A DNA stretch of 64,000 nucleotides from Maribacter litopenaei (lineage in GTDB: Bacteria > Bacteroidota > Bacteroidia > Flavobacteriales > Flavobacteriaceae), in assembly GCF_025244665.1 (NCBI RefSeq), contig NZ_CP104205.1:1106001-1170000 (forward strand), written 5' to 3'. Positions 40,551 to 52,693 of the stretch are shown here, one piece after another. The notes beneath the pieces are model-generated. The model ran no database searches, was not told the origin of the DNA, and saw only the letters and a list, made by a program, of their open reading frames with translations. The position numbers were made by a program, and so were the translations under genes. Numbering within the stretch: position 1 is the stretch's first letter; every line of letters begins with the position of its first letter.

Positions 40551-42382
40551 ATGTACAGAAGAAACATCGCTATTAATTATTTCGTCTTATCCATTTTTAT
40601 AAGTTCTATTTCTATATCCTTTGGTCAGTGGAAACCCGCTGGGAACAAAATCAAGTCAAAATGGGCTACCGAGGTTAATCCGGCCAATGTTCTCGGGGAA
40701 TATCCAAGACCCCTAATGGTCAGGGAAAGTTGGAAAAATTTGAATGGTCTTTGGGATTATGCGATCATGGAAAAGGGAAGCTCCGTTCCCACTAATTTTG
40801 AGGGGCAAGTACTTGTACCCTTCGCTGTTGAATCAAGCTTGTCAGGTGTTATGAAAGAAGTAGGCAGCTATAAGGAGTTATGGTACAAAACAACATTTGA
40901 TATACCGAGAGGATTGGATCGGACAAGGATATTCTACTCCATTTTGGAGCTGTAGATTGGAAGGCCGATGTTTGGCTAAATGATATTCTAATTGGTTCCC
41001 ACACTGGAGGATACACTCCTTTTCACTTTGACATCACTCCGTTTTTAAAGGAAGGAAATCAAATAATTACGGTAAAGGTTTGGGACCCCACCAATGATGG
41101 CCCACAACCTAGGGGAAAACAGGTTAAGAAACCTGAGGGTATTTGGTATACCCCGGTTACAGGTATTTGGCAAACCGTTTGGTTGGAACCCGTTCCAAAA
41201 AAGCGGATTTTGAATATAAAGACAATTCCAAATGTTGATAACAATACTGTTACCGTAATTCCAGAAATTAAAGGTAGTGACTTCGGGGATATCGTTGAGG
41301 TATCCGTTTTTGACAAGGGAACTCTAGTTTCTAATGCCATGGCAAAGAATGGTTTAGAAATGGTACTGCCGGTAGGGAACTCAAAATTATGGTCACCGAA
41401 TCTCCTTTTTTGTATGATTTAGAAATAAGGTTACTGTCTAATGAAAAAGAAGTAGATAAGGTGGGTAGTTACTTTGGCATGCGGAAAATCAGTATGAAAA
41501 AGGATGAATTTGGGATAGTACGGATGCAATTGAACAATAAGGATTATTTTCAGTTTGGCCCATTGAATCAAGGCTGGTGGCGAGATGGACTTTACACGGC
41601 CCCAACAGATGAGGCACTTAAATATGACATAATAAAAACCAAGGAACTCGGTTTTAACATGATACGGAAACATGTCAAGGTTGAACCGGCCGGATGGTAT
41701 GCCCATTGTGACAAATTGGGTATTTTGGTCGCGGCAAGATATGCCAAACGGTGATAAGGATTCGCAATGGCAGAACCATGACTATTTCAACGGTTCGGAA
41801 TTTCAAAGAAGCCCACAATCGGAAGAAATATATAGAACCGAATGGAAGGATATTATGGATTATCTCTTTTCCGTGCCCAGTATTGTTGTGTGGGTTCCCT
41901 TTAATGAAGCCTGGGGTCAATTTAAGACAGAGGAGATTGCGGAATGGACCAAAACATATGATCCAAGTAGATTGGTAAACGCTGCCAGCGGCGGAAATTT
42001 TTACAGAACCGGAGATATCGTGGACTTACACAATTATCCTGCTCCGGCGATGTACTTATACGATGCGCAACGGGTCAATGTGTTGGGCGAATATGGAGGT
42101 ATTGGTTTACCGGTTGAAAATCACCTTTGGAAGCCCGATAACAATTGGGGCTACGTAAAATTCAAAAACTCAAAAGAAACAACAGAACAGTATGTGGAAT
42201 ACGCCGAGCAATTAAAGAAATTGGTGAAGGCAGGCTTTTCTGGTGCAATCTATACCCGGACCACCGATGTGGAAGGAGAGGTGAACGGTTTCATGACTTA
42301 TGATCGTAAAGTCGATAAAATGAATGTTCCAGTTGTAAAAAAGGCAAACCAAGAAGTAATTGAAGAATTCCAATCTAACTAG
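40551..42382 (+). CDS. Glycoside hydrolase family 2 protein (frameshifts)
   Basis: About 611-residue exported retaining glycosidase. The start at 40551 (MYRRNIAINYFVLSIFISS) gives a signal peptide ending near SFGQW. GH2 sugar-binding domain: LWYKTTFDIP, then AVDWKADVWLNDILIGSHTGG and DPTNDGPQPRGKQ; immunoglobulin-like domain; TIM barrel with acid/base Glu in WVPFNEAWGQF and nucleophile Glu in VLGEYGGIG. One-base shifts near 40945, 41390 and 41735 (GILVWQDMPNGD). Related enzymes act on beta-galactosides, glucuronides or arabinosides; the adjacent GH127 gene hints at arabinose-containing plant or algal glycans. No SusC/SusD or regulator is near. Confidence 0.87.
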
Positions 42383-42474
42383 GACTTAATATTCGCTCTA
42401 AAAATCAAAATAGTGTCGAATTGGAAGTTTGTTGTAAGAATGAGGGAAATTCATTGAGTATAAACACATGTGAC

Positions 42475-44609
42475 ATGGTCGATTTTTTTAAAAGGGCATA
42501 CTATATTTTCTCGGATTTTGCTGGTACTTTTAGGTTGTAAGAATTTTAAATGTAGCGATTTAAAATCGGAAGTCAATCAAACTAACTATCTACAGAATCG
42601 CTTACCGTTACGTGAGATGCCATATCTAGAACTTCCTCCGGGTGCTATTAGACCCAAAAGTTGGCTAAAAGAACAACTACAAAGAATGGCGGACGGGATG
42701 ACCGGACATTTGGATGAAATATATCCACAAGTTTTAGGTCCCAGCAACGGATGGCTAGGCGGTGATGGAGACGGTTGGGAACGAGGACCCTATTGGGTGG
42801 ACGGGTTGTTGCCTTTGGCATATATTTTGGATGATGCCGATTTGAAGGCCAAAGTTTCACCCTGGGTTGAGTGGACCTTAACCCACCAAACAGAAGATGG
42901 CTATATCGGCCCGGTTCCTTTTAATACGAAACCCGAAATTATGCCAGGGGTACAACGTTCGAATCGTAAGGATTGGTGGCCCAAAATGGTAATGCTAAAG
43001 GTATTGCAACAGCATTACAATGCGACTGGGGATGAACGTGTAATTAAGGTACTTACAAACTATTTTAGATATCAATTAAAAGAACTTCCAAATCGACCAC
43101 TTGATGACCTGACATTTTGGGCCAATAGAAGGGGAGCAGATAATTTACAAGTAGTATACTGGCTTTATAATATTACCGGTGATACTTTTTTACTTGACTT
43201 AGGGGAGATTATTCATGAGCAGACCTATCCGTGATTCACCGTTTTTTTGAATAAGCCTAACAAAAATGATTCTGTAGTGCCTTACGGTTATTTTCAATCA
43301 AAAAGATATCCTTTCGATTCTGTAGAGATCAAAAACACCTCTCTTTCGCAAATAGGGGGTATACATACCGTAAACTTTGCCCAAGGGCTAAAGCAACCTG
43401 GGATACGGTACCAAAAGGAACCAGATGAAAAATATATCTATGCGATAAGAAACGCTCTTCAGGACATCAAAAAGTATCATGGACAGCCACAAAGGAATGT
43501 ATGGTGGTGATGAACCTTTACATGGAACCAATCCTGTGCAGGGAGTTGAATTCTGTTCTATATCTGAGAAAATGTTTTCATTGGAAACCCTCTTAAAGAT
43601 AACAGGGGATACTGAGTTTGCAGACTTGCTGGAGCGTATTGCTTATAATGCACTTCCGGCACAGGCTTCCGATGATTTTTCGTCACGCCAATATTTTCAG
43701 GCTGCAAATCAAATAGAACTTTCAGACCGCCTAGAAAACTCGTTCGAGGCTCAAAACCATAAGGGGATAGATTTTGTGTATGGTGTTTTGACGGGGTACC
43801 CATGCTGTACTACAAACATGCACCAATCGTGGCCTAAATATGTACAGAACCTTTTTTATTCCACTGCCGATGCTGGTGTTGCAGCTTTATTATATGCTCC
43901 TAGTGAAGTTGATATCAAGGTTGCCGATAATGTAGACCTGACCATAACTGAAACAACTGGTTTCCCATTTGAAGATAATGTCAATTTTAGTTTTGCTCTT
44001 TCTAAATCAGCTACTTTTCCCTTTCATCTCCGTATCCCAGCATGGATCAAAAATCCCATCGTAAAAGTTAACGGACAAATAGTAAAGGGTAGGTTGGATA
44101 GACAGATTTTCATCATAAACAGGACATGGAATAACGGAGATGAGGTTACCATTACACTACCTATGCATATCATAACATCTAAATGGCATCAAGGTGCTGT
44201 AAGTATAGAGAGGGGGCCTTTGGTCTATTCCCTAAAGTTAGAAGGTAATGAAAAGGTAAAAAATCGGAATGATGGTTTCGGGGAATTTACTGAAATTAGC
44301 ACAAATGAAGATTGGAATTTTAACTTGTTAAAATCCGAGTTAAACCAGTTACCCAGTTCGGCTAGAATAATCAAAAAACCGTGGGACGGTAGTTACCCCT
44401 GGAATTTAGAAAAAGCTCCTATTGAAATAAGGATTAAAGCAACAAAGTTTCCGGAATGGAAGCTAGTAGGTGGTGCTCCGATTTTTCCGGAGTCTACTGA
44501 TTCGATTGGAAAGCAAAATTCAAGGCGCTTAGAATTGGATGAGATTACTTTGATACCCTATGGTTGTACTACTTTACGAATAACCGAATTTCCATTGATA
44601 AATCTTTAA
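42475..44609 (+). CDS. Glycoside hydrolase family 127 lipoprotein (beta-L-arabinofuranosidase-like), frameshifted
   Basis: About 712 residues. From ATG 42475 the N-terminus reads MVDFFKRAYYIFS and, after a one-base shift near 42512, RILLVLLGCKN, a lipoprotein signal with lipobox LLGC. The body is an (alpha/alpha)6 barrel: GWERGPYWVDGLLPLAYIL, ANRRGADNLQVVYWLY, then QGVEFCSISEKM and GYPCCTTNMHQSWPKYV. These supply the Glu-x-Cys and Cys-Cys of the GH127 zinc-thiolate site, with the first or second Cys of the pair acting as nucleophile. C-terminal beta domains follow. More shifts near 43232 and 43490. Works on arabinofuranosides in known members; pairs with the GH2 gene upstream. Confidence 0.88.
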
Positions 44610-44661
44610 TCCGGAATAAAATTCAAGACGTAAGAAACAGAATATCCGTGAATTTTAATCA

Positions 44662-44695
44662 TAAAAAAACCTTGACCGAAAAGTCAAGGTTTTTA
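44662..44695. terminator. Bidirectional terminator between GH127 and tRNA-Lys
   Basis: AAAAAAACCTTGAC-CGAAAA-GTCAAGGTTTTT: 12-base-pair hairpin flanked by A and T runs, serving tRNA-Lys on the minus strand and GH127 on the plus strand. Confidence 0.88.
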
Positions 44696-44697
44696 GG

Positions 44698-44770
44698 TGA
44701 CCGGGCTGGGGCTCGAACCTGCGAACCTCTCCTTAAAAGGGAGATGCTCTACCAACTGAGCTACCAGGTC
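44698..44770 (-). tRNA. tRNA-Lys (anticodon TTT), unusual T stem
   Basis: 73 nucleotides on the minus strand. D arm GCTC/GAGC and anticodon arm TCTCC-CTTTTAA-GGAGA are perfect; anticodon TTT (Lys). The T loop TTCGAGC is normal, but the T stem reads GCAGG against CCCAG, so only the two inner pairs form, and the acceptor has a T-C mismatch at 5-68. Total length is normal. Either sequencing errors or a degraded T stem. Confidence 0.85.
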
Positions 44771-44805
44771 AAAATTAATCTACAAAGATTCCTCGTTTGC
44801 GGGTG

Positions 44806-44835
44806 CAAATATAAGGTCTATTATTTATTTACCAA
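44806..44835 (-). promoter_or_regulatory. Consensus promoter of tRNA-Lys
   Basis: Minus strand TTG (44835-44833), 19-base spacer, TATATTTG (44813-44806), followed by CACCCGC. The 15-base core TATATTTGCACCCGC is identical to rRNA promoter P2 at 61161. Confidence 0.8.
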
Positions 44836-44909
44836 GACTAAATGGGGAGAAATTTATTTTTTTTTGAAATCGGTCGATTTTAACGGATTTTTACAAAAAA
44901 ATAGAAGCT

Positions 44910-45425
44910 GTGAAAATTATTCTAATAGGTTATATGGGGAGCGGGAAGACAACAATAGGTAGGGCATTGGCTAAACAATTGAACTATAATTTTTTAGACC
45001 TTGACCAATATATTGAGGAAGCTGAGGGAATGTCCATTGGGCAGATTTTCAAGGATAAAGGTGAAGTTTATTTTAGGAAAAAGGAAACTGACTATTTGAA
45101 GGAGGTACTTCAATCAGATCAGGAATATATACTATCTGTAGGGGGTGGAACACCTTGTTTTGGTAATAACATGCAACTTATAAATGAAGCGAGTCCTAAT
45201 TCAGTCTATGTTCGAACGGATTTACAGGTCTTGTACGAAAGACTTTTAAAGGAAAAGGATGAGCGTCCATTAATTACAAAACTCTCTAAGGAAGAGTTAC
45301 CTGATTTTATAGCAAAACATCTTTTTGAACGAAGTTTTTTTTACAACCAAGCGCACCACAAGATTCATAATCAAAATAAATCCGTCGAGGATGTGGTGAT
45401 GGAAATTCAAAAAATTCTAGTCTAA
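44910..45425 (+). CDS. aroK: Shikimate kinase
   Basis: Phosphorylates shikimate in aromatic amino acid synthesis. Intact, 171 residues. Walker A GYMGSGKTTIGRALA, the shikimate-binding DLDQYIEE, GEVYFRKKETDYL (Arg), and the Gly-rich SVGGGTPC; the LID region has DERPLITKL. The start is GTG at 44910, supported by the conserved KIILIGYMGSGK directly after it. Monocistronic; its end overlaps the convergent phosphoribosyltransferase gene by nine bases. Confidence 0.96.
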   Translation: MKIILIGYMGSGKTTIGRALAKQLNYNFLDLDQYIEEAEGMSIGQIFKDKGEVYFRKKETDYLKEVLQSDQEYILSVGGGTPCFGNNMQLINEASPNSVYVRTDLQVLYERLLKEKDERPLITKLSKEELPDFIAKHLFERSFFYNQAHHKIHNQNKSVEDVVMEIQKILV

Positions 45426-45915
45426 AAATACCCTATTTTTTTTGGGTTCAAAGAGAACGTTTACGTGTTCCTGCAAGGAAGTTGAAAGGGAAATACCTTT
45501 ATAATCCGCCTTTACAGGATATTTTTTATGGTTCCTATTGACCAATACAGCTGTTTTTAATTGTTTAAGCGGAGTTTTAAGAAAGTGATGAATCTCATAT
45601 ATCAAGGTAGTGCCTGAATTAAGAACATCATCGACCGAGAACAACAGATTTATTGGCGTAATCGCTTTCAGGTAACGAAGTGGATACACCACTTTTAAGA
45701 GGGTCACTTTTGTCCATCATGACTTGACATAGGATTATCTCGGCATCCGTAATTTTCTTTAGAACAATCATTATTTTTTTGGCAAAAAGCAACCCACCAC
45801 CCTCTATTCCTGCTACTACGATTTCCTTTTCGGAAACATTGGCCTCATATATTTGATAGGCTATTCTTTCAATTTTATGTTGAATCTGTTGATGGGTTAA
45901 AATCTGTTGTTGCAT
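45417..45915 (-). CDS. Phosphoribosyltransferase domain protein (PyrR-like), frameshift
   Basis: About 166 residues with a type I PRTase fold. N-terminal EIVVAGIEGGGLLFAKKI is the PPi-loop region; the PRPP-binding motif reads VVLVDDVLNSGTTLIYEI after correcting a one-base shift near 45640. The arrangement resembles PyrR/uracil-type enzymes, and these stand-alone proteins are of uncertain substrate in flavobacteria. No pyrimidine gene is adjacent, so I do not call it pyrR. Confidence 0.8.
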
Positions 45916-46017
45916 AACCTGAAATTATCTAGTGTAAATATAGAGGTAAAATTCGCTATTCCCTATTCGTTATTGGTTGTTGGCCGAACTGAAGATGCTT
46001 ATTTGAGTTTTTTATTT

Positions 46018-46401
46018 TCACCCGTCGTTTTCTTCATTGGTATCTAAATAGTCATCGATTTCCCGTCGATCTTTTTTAGTCGGCCTTCCCGTTCCCTTTT
46101 TTCGATAATAGTCTTTGGAGTACTGTAAAAGTTCGTGATGGTCGAATGCTTCTTTTGGAGTGGTGTCCTTTCTATAGATATCCACGAGTTTGGCTCCAAC
46201 TCGGTTCTCCGGAATATCCAAAACGGTAAGTTCATAGTCTATTTGATTTTTGCGTAGGACAATTTTGTCCAAAGGAAAAACTTCCCTTCCTGGTTTGGCT
46301 GTTTGGCCGTTGATTTTAACATGACCTTTTTTGCAGGCGGTCGTGGCAATGTTCCTTGTCTTAAAATAGCGTGTACTCCAAAGGTACTTGTCAATGCGCA
46401 T
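46018..46401 (-). CDS. S4-domain RNA-binding protein (HslR-like)
   Basis: Intact 127-residue protein. Begins with an S4 domain: MRIDKYLWSTRYFKTRNIA, CKKGHVKINGQTAKPGREV, then a basic tail with RKKGTGRPTKKDRREIDDYL, the signature of HslR/Hsp15-type proteins that handle stalled 50S-peptidyl-tRNA complexes. I chose the ATG at 46401 because the upstream extension is not conserved and the S4 domain starts right there. Confidence 0.88.
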   Translation of the reverse strand: MRIDKYLWSTRYFKTRNIATTACKKGHVKINGQTAKPGREVFPLDKIVLRKNQIDYELTVLDIPENRVGAKLVDIYRKDTTPKEAFDHHELLQYSKDYYRKKGTGRPTKKDRREIDDYLDTNEENDG

Positions 46402-46476
46402 GGCAACTAAAATCTTTGTTAAGGTATTCCACAAAAATAGGGGAAAATTGTATCTTGCGCGCTTAAATTATTGTTG

Positions 46477-47451
46477 ATGAAATTAAAGAACATAGTAGTC
46501 CTTATTGTTGTTTTTATGAGTATTTGATCCTGTAAAAAGGATGACGATCCTATAGGTGAATTGGTGCCACCTAGATCGATCATTGAGGTTGCTGCTGAGG
46601 ATGATGCGGAGATTCGTGAGTTTTTAAGTACCCATTTCTTCAATTATGATGAATTTATAAATCCTCCATCGGATTTCGATTATAAAATCAGATTTGATAC
46701 CATAGCGGGAGATAATAGTCAGAAAACACCTATCATGTTCAGTGATACCATTTCGGGTGCTAATTTTGAATTTGGTATGGAGACCATTACCGTAGAGTCT
46801 TCTTCTTTTGGTGTTACAGATGAGGAAGTTTCTGATCATACACTATATTATTTGGTTGTGAGACAAGGTGGTGCTGAAGAAATGCCAACCATAGGGGATA
46901 ATGTCGTATTAAGATACGAAGGTACCTTATTGGACGGAACTTTGTTCGATGCATCAAGCAATCAACCGGTGACTTTTAATCTTTCCGGAGTTGTTCGAGG
47001 ATTTGGTAATGGTATGGAATATTTGAAAACTGGTACAAATCTAATTGTGAATGATGACGGTACTGTAACTTACTCTGATTATGGCATAGGGGCCATTTTT
47101 ATCCCATCAGGGCTGGCCTACTTTAATCGCGGTTCACGGTTCTACAATCGCAGCGTATACTCCATTAATTTTCAAGGTAGACTCATTTACATATGAAAAG
47201 GATACTGATTTCGATGGTGATGGAATTCCCTCTATTTTGGAGGATATTGATGGGGACGGAAATTTGAATAATGATAACACTGACAGGGATACCGAGTTTA
47301 ATGTGTTTTTGGCCAATTATAATGATACAGATGATGACGCGGATGGAATACCAACGAGAGAAGAAATTTTATTGGATGAGGAAGGTAATTTTGTGGATTT
47401 TAAAGATACGGATGGCGATGGTACACCGACTATCCGGATAGGGATTCTTAA
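46477..47451 (+). CDS. FKBP-type prolyl isomerase lipoprotein with Ca-binding-like tail; in-frame TGA in signal
   Basis: About 324 residues. The N-terminus MKLKNIVVLIVVFMSI is followed by an in-frame TGA (46525-46527) and then SCKKDDDP, so the stop sits one residue before the lipobox SC; the frame is otherwise kept. The FKBP domain holds IGDNVVLRYEGTLLDGTLFDAS and the hinge region VRGFGNGMEYLKTG; a shift near 47140 corrects the end of the domain. The tail contains aspartate repeats of thrombospondin-3 type (DTDFDGDGIPSILEDIDGDG, DTDDDADGIP, DTDGDGTPNYPDRDS). The final shift near 47430 yields the natural stop at 47451. Likely surface or periplasmic folding enzyme. Confidence 0.82.
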
Positions 47452-47464
47452 TTATAAGCACAGC

Positions 47465-47499
47465 AAAAAAAAGGCTTCCAAAAATTGGAAGCCTTTTTT
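47465..47499. terminator. Bidirectional terminator (FKBP / outer-membrane protein)
   Basis: AAAAAAAAGGCTTCCAA-AAA-TTGGAAGCCTTTTTT, a perfect hairpin with A and T flanks between convergent genes. Confidence 0.9.
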
Positions 47500-47526
47500 A
47501 TGCCTTATTCTATATCTTTTCAAATT

Positions 47527-48107
47527 TTAAGGGATAAACTTAAAATAAGTTGATCCGGTCTCGGTATCGATACGGTCGCCTGTTGGAATTCCTCCGGTAG
47601 TATTAATGAAATTCACCTCGTTTTCACTAAATCCCCTTTCATATCTAAGGTCAATTCCCAACTTACCCAAATTCACGCCGGCACCAATATTAAGACCAAC
47701 CGTAAAATCGTTCTCCACATCACCCAAGGTAACGCCGTCAAAATCGGTGTCCGAATATATTGGAATGCAGATCCTGCAAAGACATTAAGTGAATCAATAA
47801 CATTAACTCCCAAAAGTACAGGCGCATCTAATTTTTTCATCTTAAAGTCACCATCATTATAGTCGGACTTTATACTGGTGTACACCAATTCGGGTCTTAC
47901 ATATATTTTACCTCCTAGTTTACCATAAATACCCGGATGGTATCCCAAGTTTTTGTCCGGATTCTCGTAGGCATCACCTACTGAATCAAAATAGTCTCCA
48001 TTACCAGCGTAATTTAAACCTCCCTTGATTCCAAAACCGGAACCGCTCTGTGCCATTGCCGTTAAACCGGTCAATAACATGACAGTAAGAAAAAGTGTTT
48101 TTTTCAT
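47527..48107 (-). CDS. Outer-membrane beta-barrel protein (porin family), frameshift
   Basis: About 194 residues with signal peptide KKTLFLTVMLLTGLTAMAQ. The barrel alternates hydrophobic and polar residues: GFGIKGGLNYAG, GKIYVRPELVYTSIK, KLDAPVLLGVNVIDSLNVFAGSAFQY, then after a one-base shift near 47745 NIGAGVNLGKLGIDLRYERG, and a C-terminal aromatic strand (STYFKFIP). It matches the small porin/OmpX-like (PorT-type) outer-membrane family of Bacteroidota. Single gene; long upstream leader without a clear consensus promoter. Confidence 0.82.
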
Positions 48108-49565
<1,458 letters not shown>

Positions 49566-49567
49566 GA

Positions 49568-50651
49568 GTGCTATCGATTATAGACAAATATATTTTAAAG
49601 AGGTACTTGGCCACTTTCGCTATGATGCTCCTTTTATTTATCCCCATAGGGATAATGGTAAATTTGGCGGAGCAAATTGGAAAGATGATAGATAATGAGG
49701 CCCCATTGAATGAAATATTGATCTATTATCTGAACTTTACCATTTACATCGGCAGCTTGCTGTTTCCTATTTTTCTCTTTTTATCGGTTATCTTTTTTAC
49801 CTCAAAATTGGCGAATAATACGGAAATTGTGGCCATTTTAAGTTCAGGGGTTTCCTATGGTAGATTCCTAAGGCCGTATTTGATTGGGGCGACTATCATA
49901 GCAATTATTATGTTCTTTATGACCATGTTCATTGTGCCACAGGCCAGTATTGGTTTTAATGAATTCAAGTTTAAATACTTGAAGCGCGGTAAGCAGGATC
50001 GGATAACAAATAACATCTTCAATCAGCTCAACGAAACGGATTTTATCTATGTAAGCAGTTTTGATCCGGCGCGGCAGTTAGGTCATAATTTCACCTATGA
50101 AAGGTTTAATAGTGACAATAAGCTTGATTTTAAAATTTCAGCTGTAAACATTCGGTGGGTTGAAAAGGATAGCAATTACAGACTCACTTCCTATGTTAAA
50201 CGGAAAATGGTTGGGGATTCTGCCATTTTAGACAGTAAGCGTAGGTTGGATACCATATTTTCTTTTAAAATTGATGACCTTACCCCAGTCTCTTATGTAG
50301 CCGAAACAAAGAATTTATTCGAACTCGATCAATTTATTGCGGACTAAAAAAGAAAAGGTGCATCGAACATCAATACCTATATTCACGGTCAAATACAAAC
50401 GCTGGGCCTTACCGTTGACAGCTTTTATTCTTACGATTATTGCAGTAGCTGTTTCCTCTGTAAAAAGAAGAGGTGGTATGGGTGTAAACCTGGCCTTTGG
50501 AATTTTGGTGGCCTTTGTGTTTATCTTTTTTGATAAGGTATTTGGAACGCTTGCGGAGCAATCCGGATTTTCGCCGTTATTGGCAGTAATTATCCCCAAT
50601 GTGCTCTTTGGGCTTTTGGCCTTTTATTTGCTGCAGAATGCCAAAAGATAG
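49568..50651 (+). CDS. LptF/LptG family LPS export permease (frameshift)
   Basis: Inner-membrane subunit of the LPS exporter, partner of LptB (19263). About 360 residues: N-terminal helix pairs (YILKRYLATFAMMLLLFIPI, YYLNFTIYIGSLLFPIFLFL), YjgP/YjgQ periplasmic domain (NFTYERFNSDNKLDFKISAV) and three C-terminal helices (ALPLTAFILTIIAVAVSSVK, GVNLAFGILVAFVFIFFDK). A one-base shift near 50345 joins QFIAD with REKK-type sequence. Start GTG at 49568, two bases after tgt. The C-terminus overlaps the EamA gene by 14 bases. Confidence 0.9.
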
Positions 50652-51594
50652 AATTCTCAACCTGCTCCATTTACATTTTATTGTTTTCATATGGGGCTTT
50701 ACCGCAATATTGGGAAAATTGATTTCCATTGATTCGCTACCGTTGGTTTGGTATCGGATGTTATTGGCCGCTGTGTTTATATTTATATACATTAGGTTGG
50801 TACGCTTTCGTTTACAAGTGGACAAAAGAACGTTGTCTTGGCTCATCTTTGGAGGCATTGTGGTTGCTAGTCATTGGGTTACTTTTTTCTACGCTATAAA
50901 AATTTCTACTGTTTCCATTGCGCTCGCTATGATGTCTACGGGTGCTTTTTTTACCGCAGTAATGGAGCCTTTTTTCTTCAAGCGAAAAGTAATAGGATAT
51001 GAATTGTTGTTCGGGCTTTTGGTGATTGTGGGTCTGATTTTGATTTTCCGGGTAGAGTCGAATTATGCCTATGGGATGTTGGTTGCCTTGGGCTCATCAT
51101 TTTTGGCTTCCATATTTTCCTTAGTTAACGGAAAACTGGTCAAACAGCATAAACCATCCGTAATTTCCTTTTACGAGCTCGGTATCGGTGTATTGTTTCT
51201 TTCGTTAATATTGGGAGTTCAAGGTAGTTTTTCAATGGAGTTTTTTCAGCTCAACAATATGGATTGGCTTTATTTGAGCATTCGCGCCCTGATTTGCACC
51301 GCTTATGCGTTTATAGCTTCCATAAAGGTAATGAGGATATTGACCCCTTATACAGTAATGCTTACCACAAATTTAGAACCCGTGTACGGCATCCTTTTGG
51401 CTTGGTTCATTTTTGGTTCGGAAGAACAAATGAATCCGTTATTTTATATAGGCGCCATTCTTATTTTAAGTACGGTTATTCTAAACGGAATTTTAAAGAA
51501 TAAGGCGAGTAAAAATAAATTCCCTTTCAGAAAACTAAGGGAGCAGACCAAGGAAACAAAACTCAAAAGCCCGGGAAGACCCGGAAGCATTTAA
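50638..51594 (+). CDS. EamA/DMT family transporter
   Basis: Drug/metabolite superfamily permease of about 318 residues with ten helices in two EamA repeats (LHFIVFIWGFTAILGKL; YAYGMLVALGSSFLASIFSL). Conserved PxxW-like and LEPVYGILLAWFIFGSEEQM motif at the end of the second repeat. Intact. The ATG at 50638 lies inside the end of the lpt gene, so both are coupled. C-terminal tail is basic and cytoplasmic. Substrate unknown. Confidence 0.9.
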   Translation: MPKDRILNLLHLHFIVFIWGFTAILGKLISIDSLPLVWYRMLLAAVFIFIYIRLVRFRLQVDKRTLSWLIFGGIVVASHWVTFFYAIKISTVSIALAMMSTGAFFTAVMEPFFFKRKVIGYELLFGLLVIVGLILIFRVESNYAYGMLVALGSSFLASIFSLVNGKLVKQHKPSVISFYELGIGVLFLSLILGVQGSFSMEFFQLNNMDWLYLSIRALICTAYAFIASIKVMRILTPYTVMLTTNLEPVYGILLAWFIFGSEEQMNPLFYIGAILILSTVILNGILKNKASKNKFPFRKLREQTKETKLKSPGRPGSI

Positions 51595-51643
51595 ATCCAA
51601 TTTGTCTAGCAAATGACTATGGGCAAATTACCCATTAAAGTTT

Positions 51644-51651
51644 TATCTTTG
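51644..51651 (+). promoter_or_regulatory. -7 promoter element of accA
   Basis: TATCTTTG (TAnnTTTG consensus) 33 bases before the accA ATG. The -33 TTG is missing at the normal distance. Confidence 0.45.
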
Positions 51652-51683
51652 CCTACGCAACTAACGAAATCTTATTGAAAACT

Positions 51684-52637
51684 ATGGAGTATTTGGATTT
51701 TGAACTTCCAATTAAAGAGTTGGAAGAGCAATTGGACAAGTGTATGATTATTGGTGAGGAAAGCGATGTAGATGTATCCGAAACCTGTAAACAAATAGAG
51801 AAGAAATTAGACGAGACAAGGAAGGAAATCTACAAAAACCTTACCCCTTGGCAACGGGTTCAGCTATCAAGGCATCCAAATAGACCGTATACGCTTGATT
51901 ACATAAGGGCAATTTGTGGGGACACGTTTCTTGAATTGCATGGTGATCGTAACGTAAAGGACGATAAGGCCATGATAGGTGGGCTTGGCAAAATAGGTGA
52001 TCAGAGTTATATGTTCATCGGACAGCAAAAAGGTTACAATACCAAAACGAGACAGTACAGAAATTTTGGGATGGCCAATCCGGAAGGGTATCGAAAGGCC
52101 TTGCGTTTGATGAAGTCCGCCGAAAAATTTGGTATACCCGTAGTATGCCTTATAGATACTCCAGGTGCCTATCCAGGTATTGAAGCCGAGGAACGGGGTC
52201 AAGGGGAAGCCATAGCAAGGAATATTTTAGAAATGACACGATTGGAAGTACCCATTATCGTGGCCATTATTGGTGAAGGGGCTTCCGGTGGAGCATTGGG
52301 AATTGGAGTAGGTGATAAGGTTTTAATGTTGGAGAATACTTGGTATTCGGTTATTTCGCCTGAGTCATGTTCCTCTATCCTTTGGAGAAGTTGGGAATAC
52401 AAGGAGAGAGCTGCCGAAGCCTTAAAACTTACGGCAAGTGATATGAAAAAATTAAAATTGATTGATGAAATTGTAAAGGAACCGGCTGGGGGGGCACACA
52501 CCAATCGAGAAAAAACTTTTGAAATCCTAAAAAATAAAATTGCCTCGCATTATGAGGAGCTACAAAAGTTATCACCAAAAGAATTGGTGAAACAGCGGAT
52601 GGAAAAATATGCAAACATGGGCGTTTTTAATGGATAA
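51684..52637 (+). CDS. accA: Acetyl-CoA carboxylase carboxyltransferase subunit alpha
   Basis: Part of the enzyme making malonyl-CoA for fatty acid synthesis. Intact, 317 residues: [19 protein letters not shown], then [18 protein letters not shown], the carboxyltransferase motifs [20 protein letters not shown] and [20 protein letters not shown], and [21 protein letters not shown] use the ATG at 51684 because MEYLDFE is the conserved start; a TTG at 51675 is possible. The partner accD is elsewhere. A terminator follows. Confidence 0.97.
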   Translation: MEYLDFELPIKELEEQLDKCMIIGEESDVDVSETCKQIEKKLDETRKEIYKNLTPWQRVQLSRHPNRPYTLDYIRAICGDTFLELHGDRNVKDDKAMIGGLGKIGDQSYMFIGQQKGYNTKTRQYRNFGMANPEGYRKALRLMKSAEKFGIPVVCLIDTPGAYPGIEAEERGQGEAIARNILEMTRLEVPIIVAIIGEGASGGALGIGVGDKVLMLENTWYSVISPESCSSILWRSWEYKERAAEALKLTASDMKKLKLIDEIVKEPAGGAHTNREKTFEILKNKIASHYEELQKLSPKELVKQRMEKYANMGVFNG

Positions 52638-52663
52638 ACTACCGTTTTACTAACGTACGATCG

Positions 52664-52693
52664 AACCGAAGATTTTCATCTTCGGTTTTTTTA
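52664..52693 (+). terminator. Intrinsic terminator after accA
   Basis: AACCGAAGAT-TTTC-ATCTTCGGTTTTTTT: perfect ten-base-pair hairpin with U run, 27 bases after accA. Confidence 0.92.
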
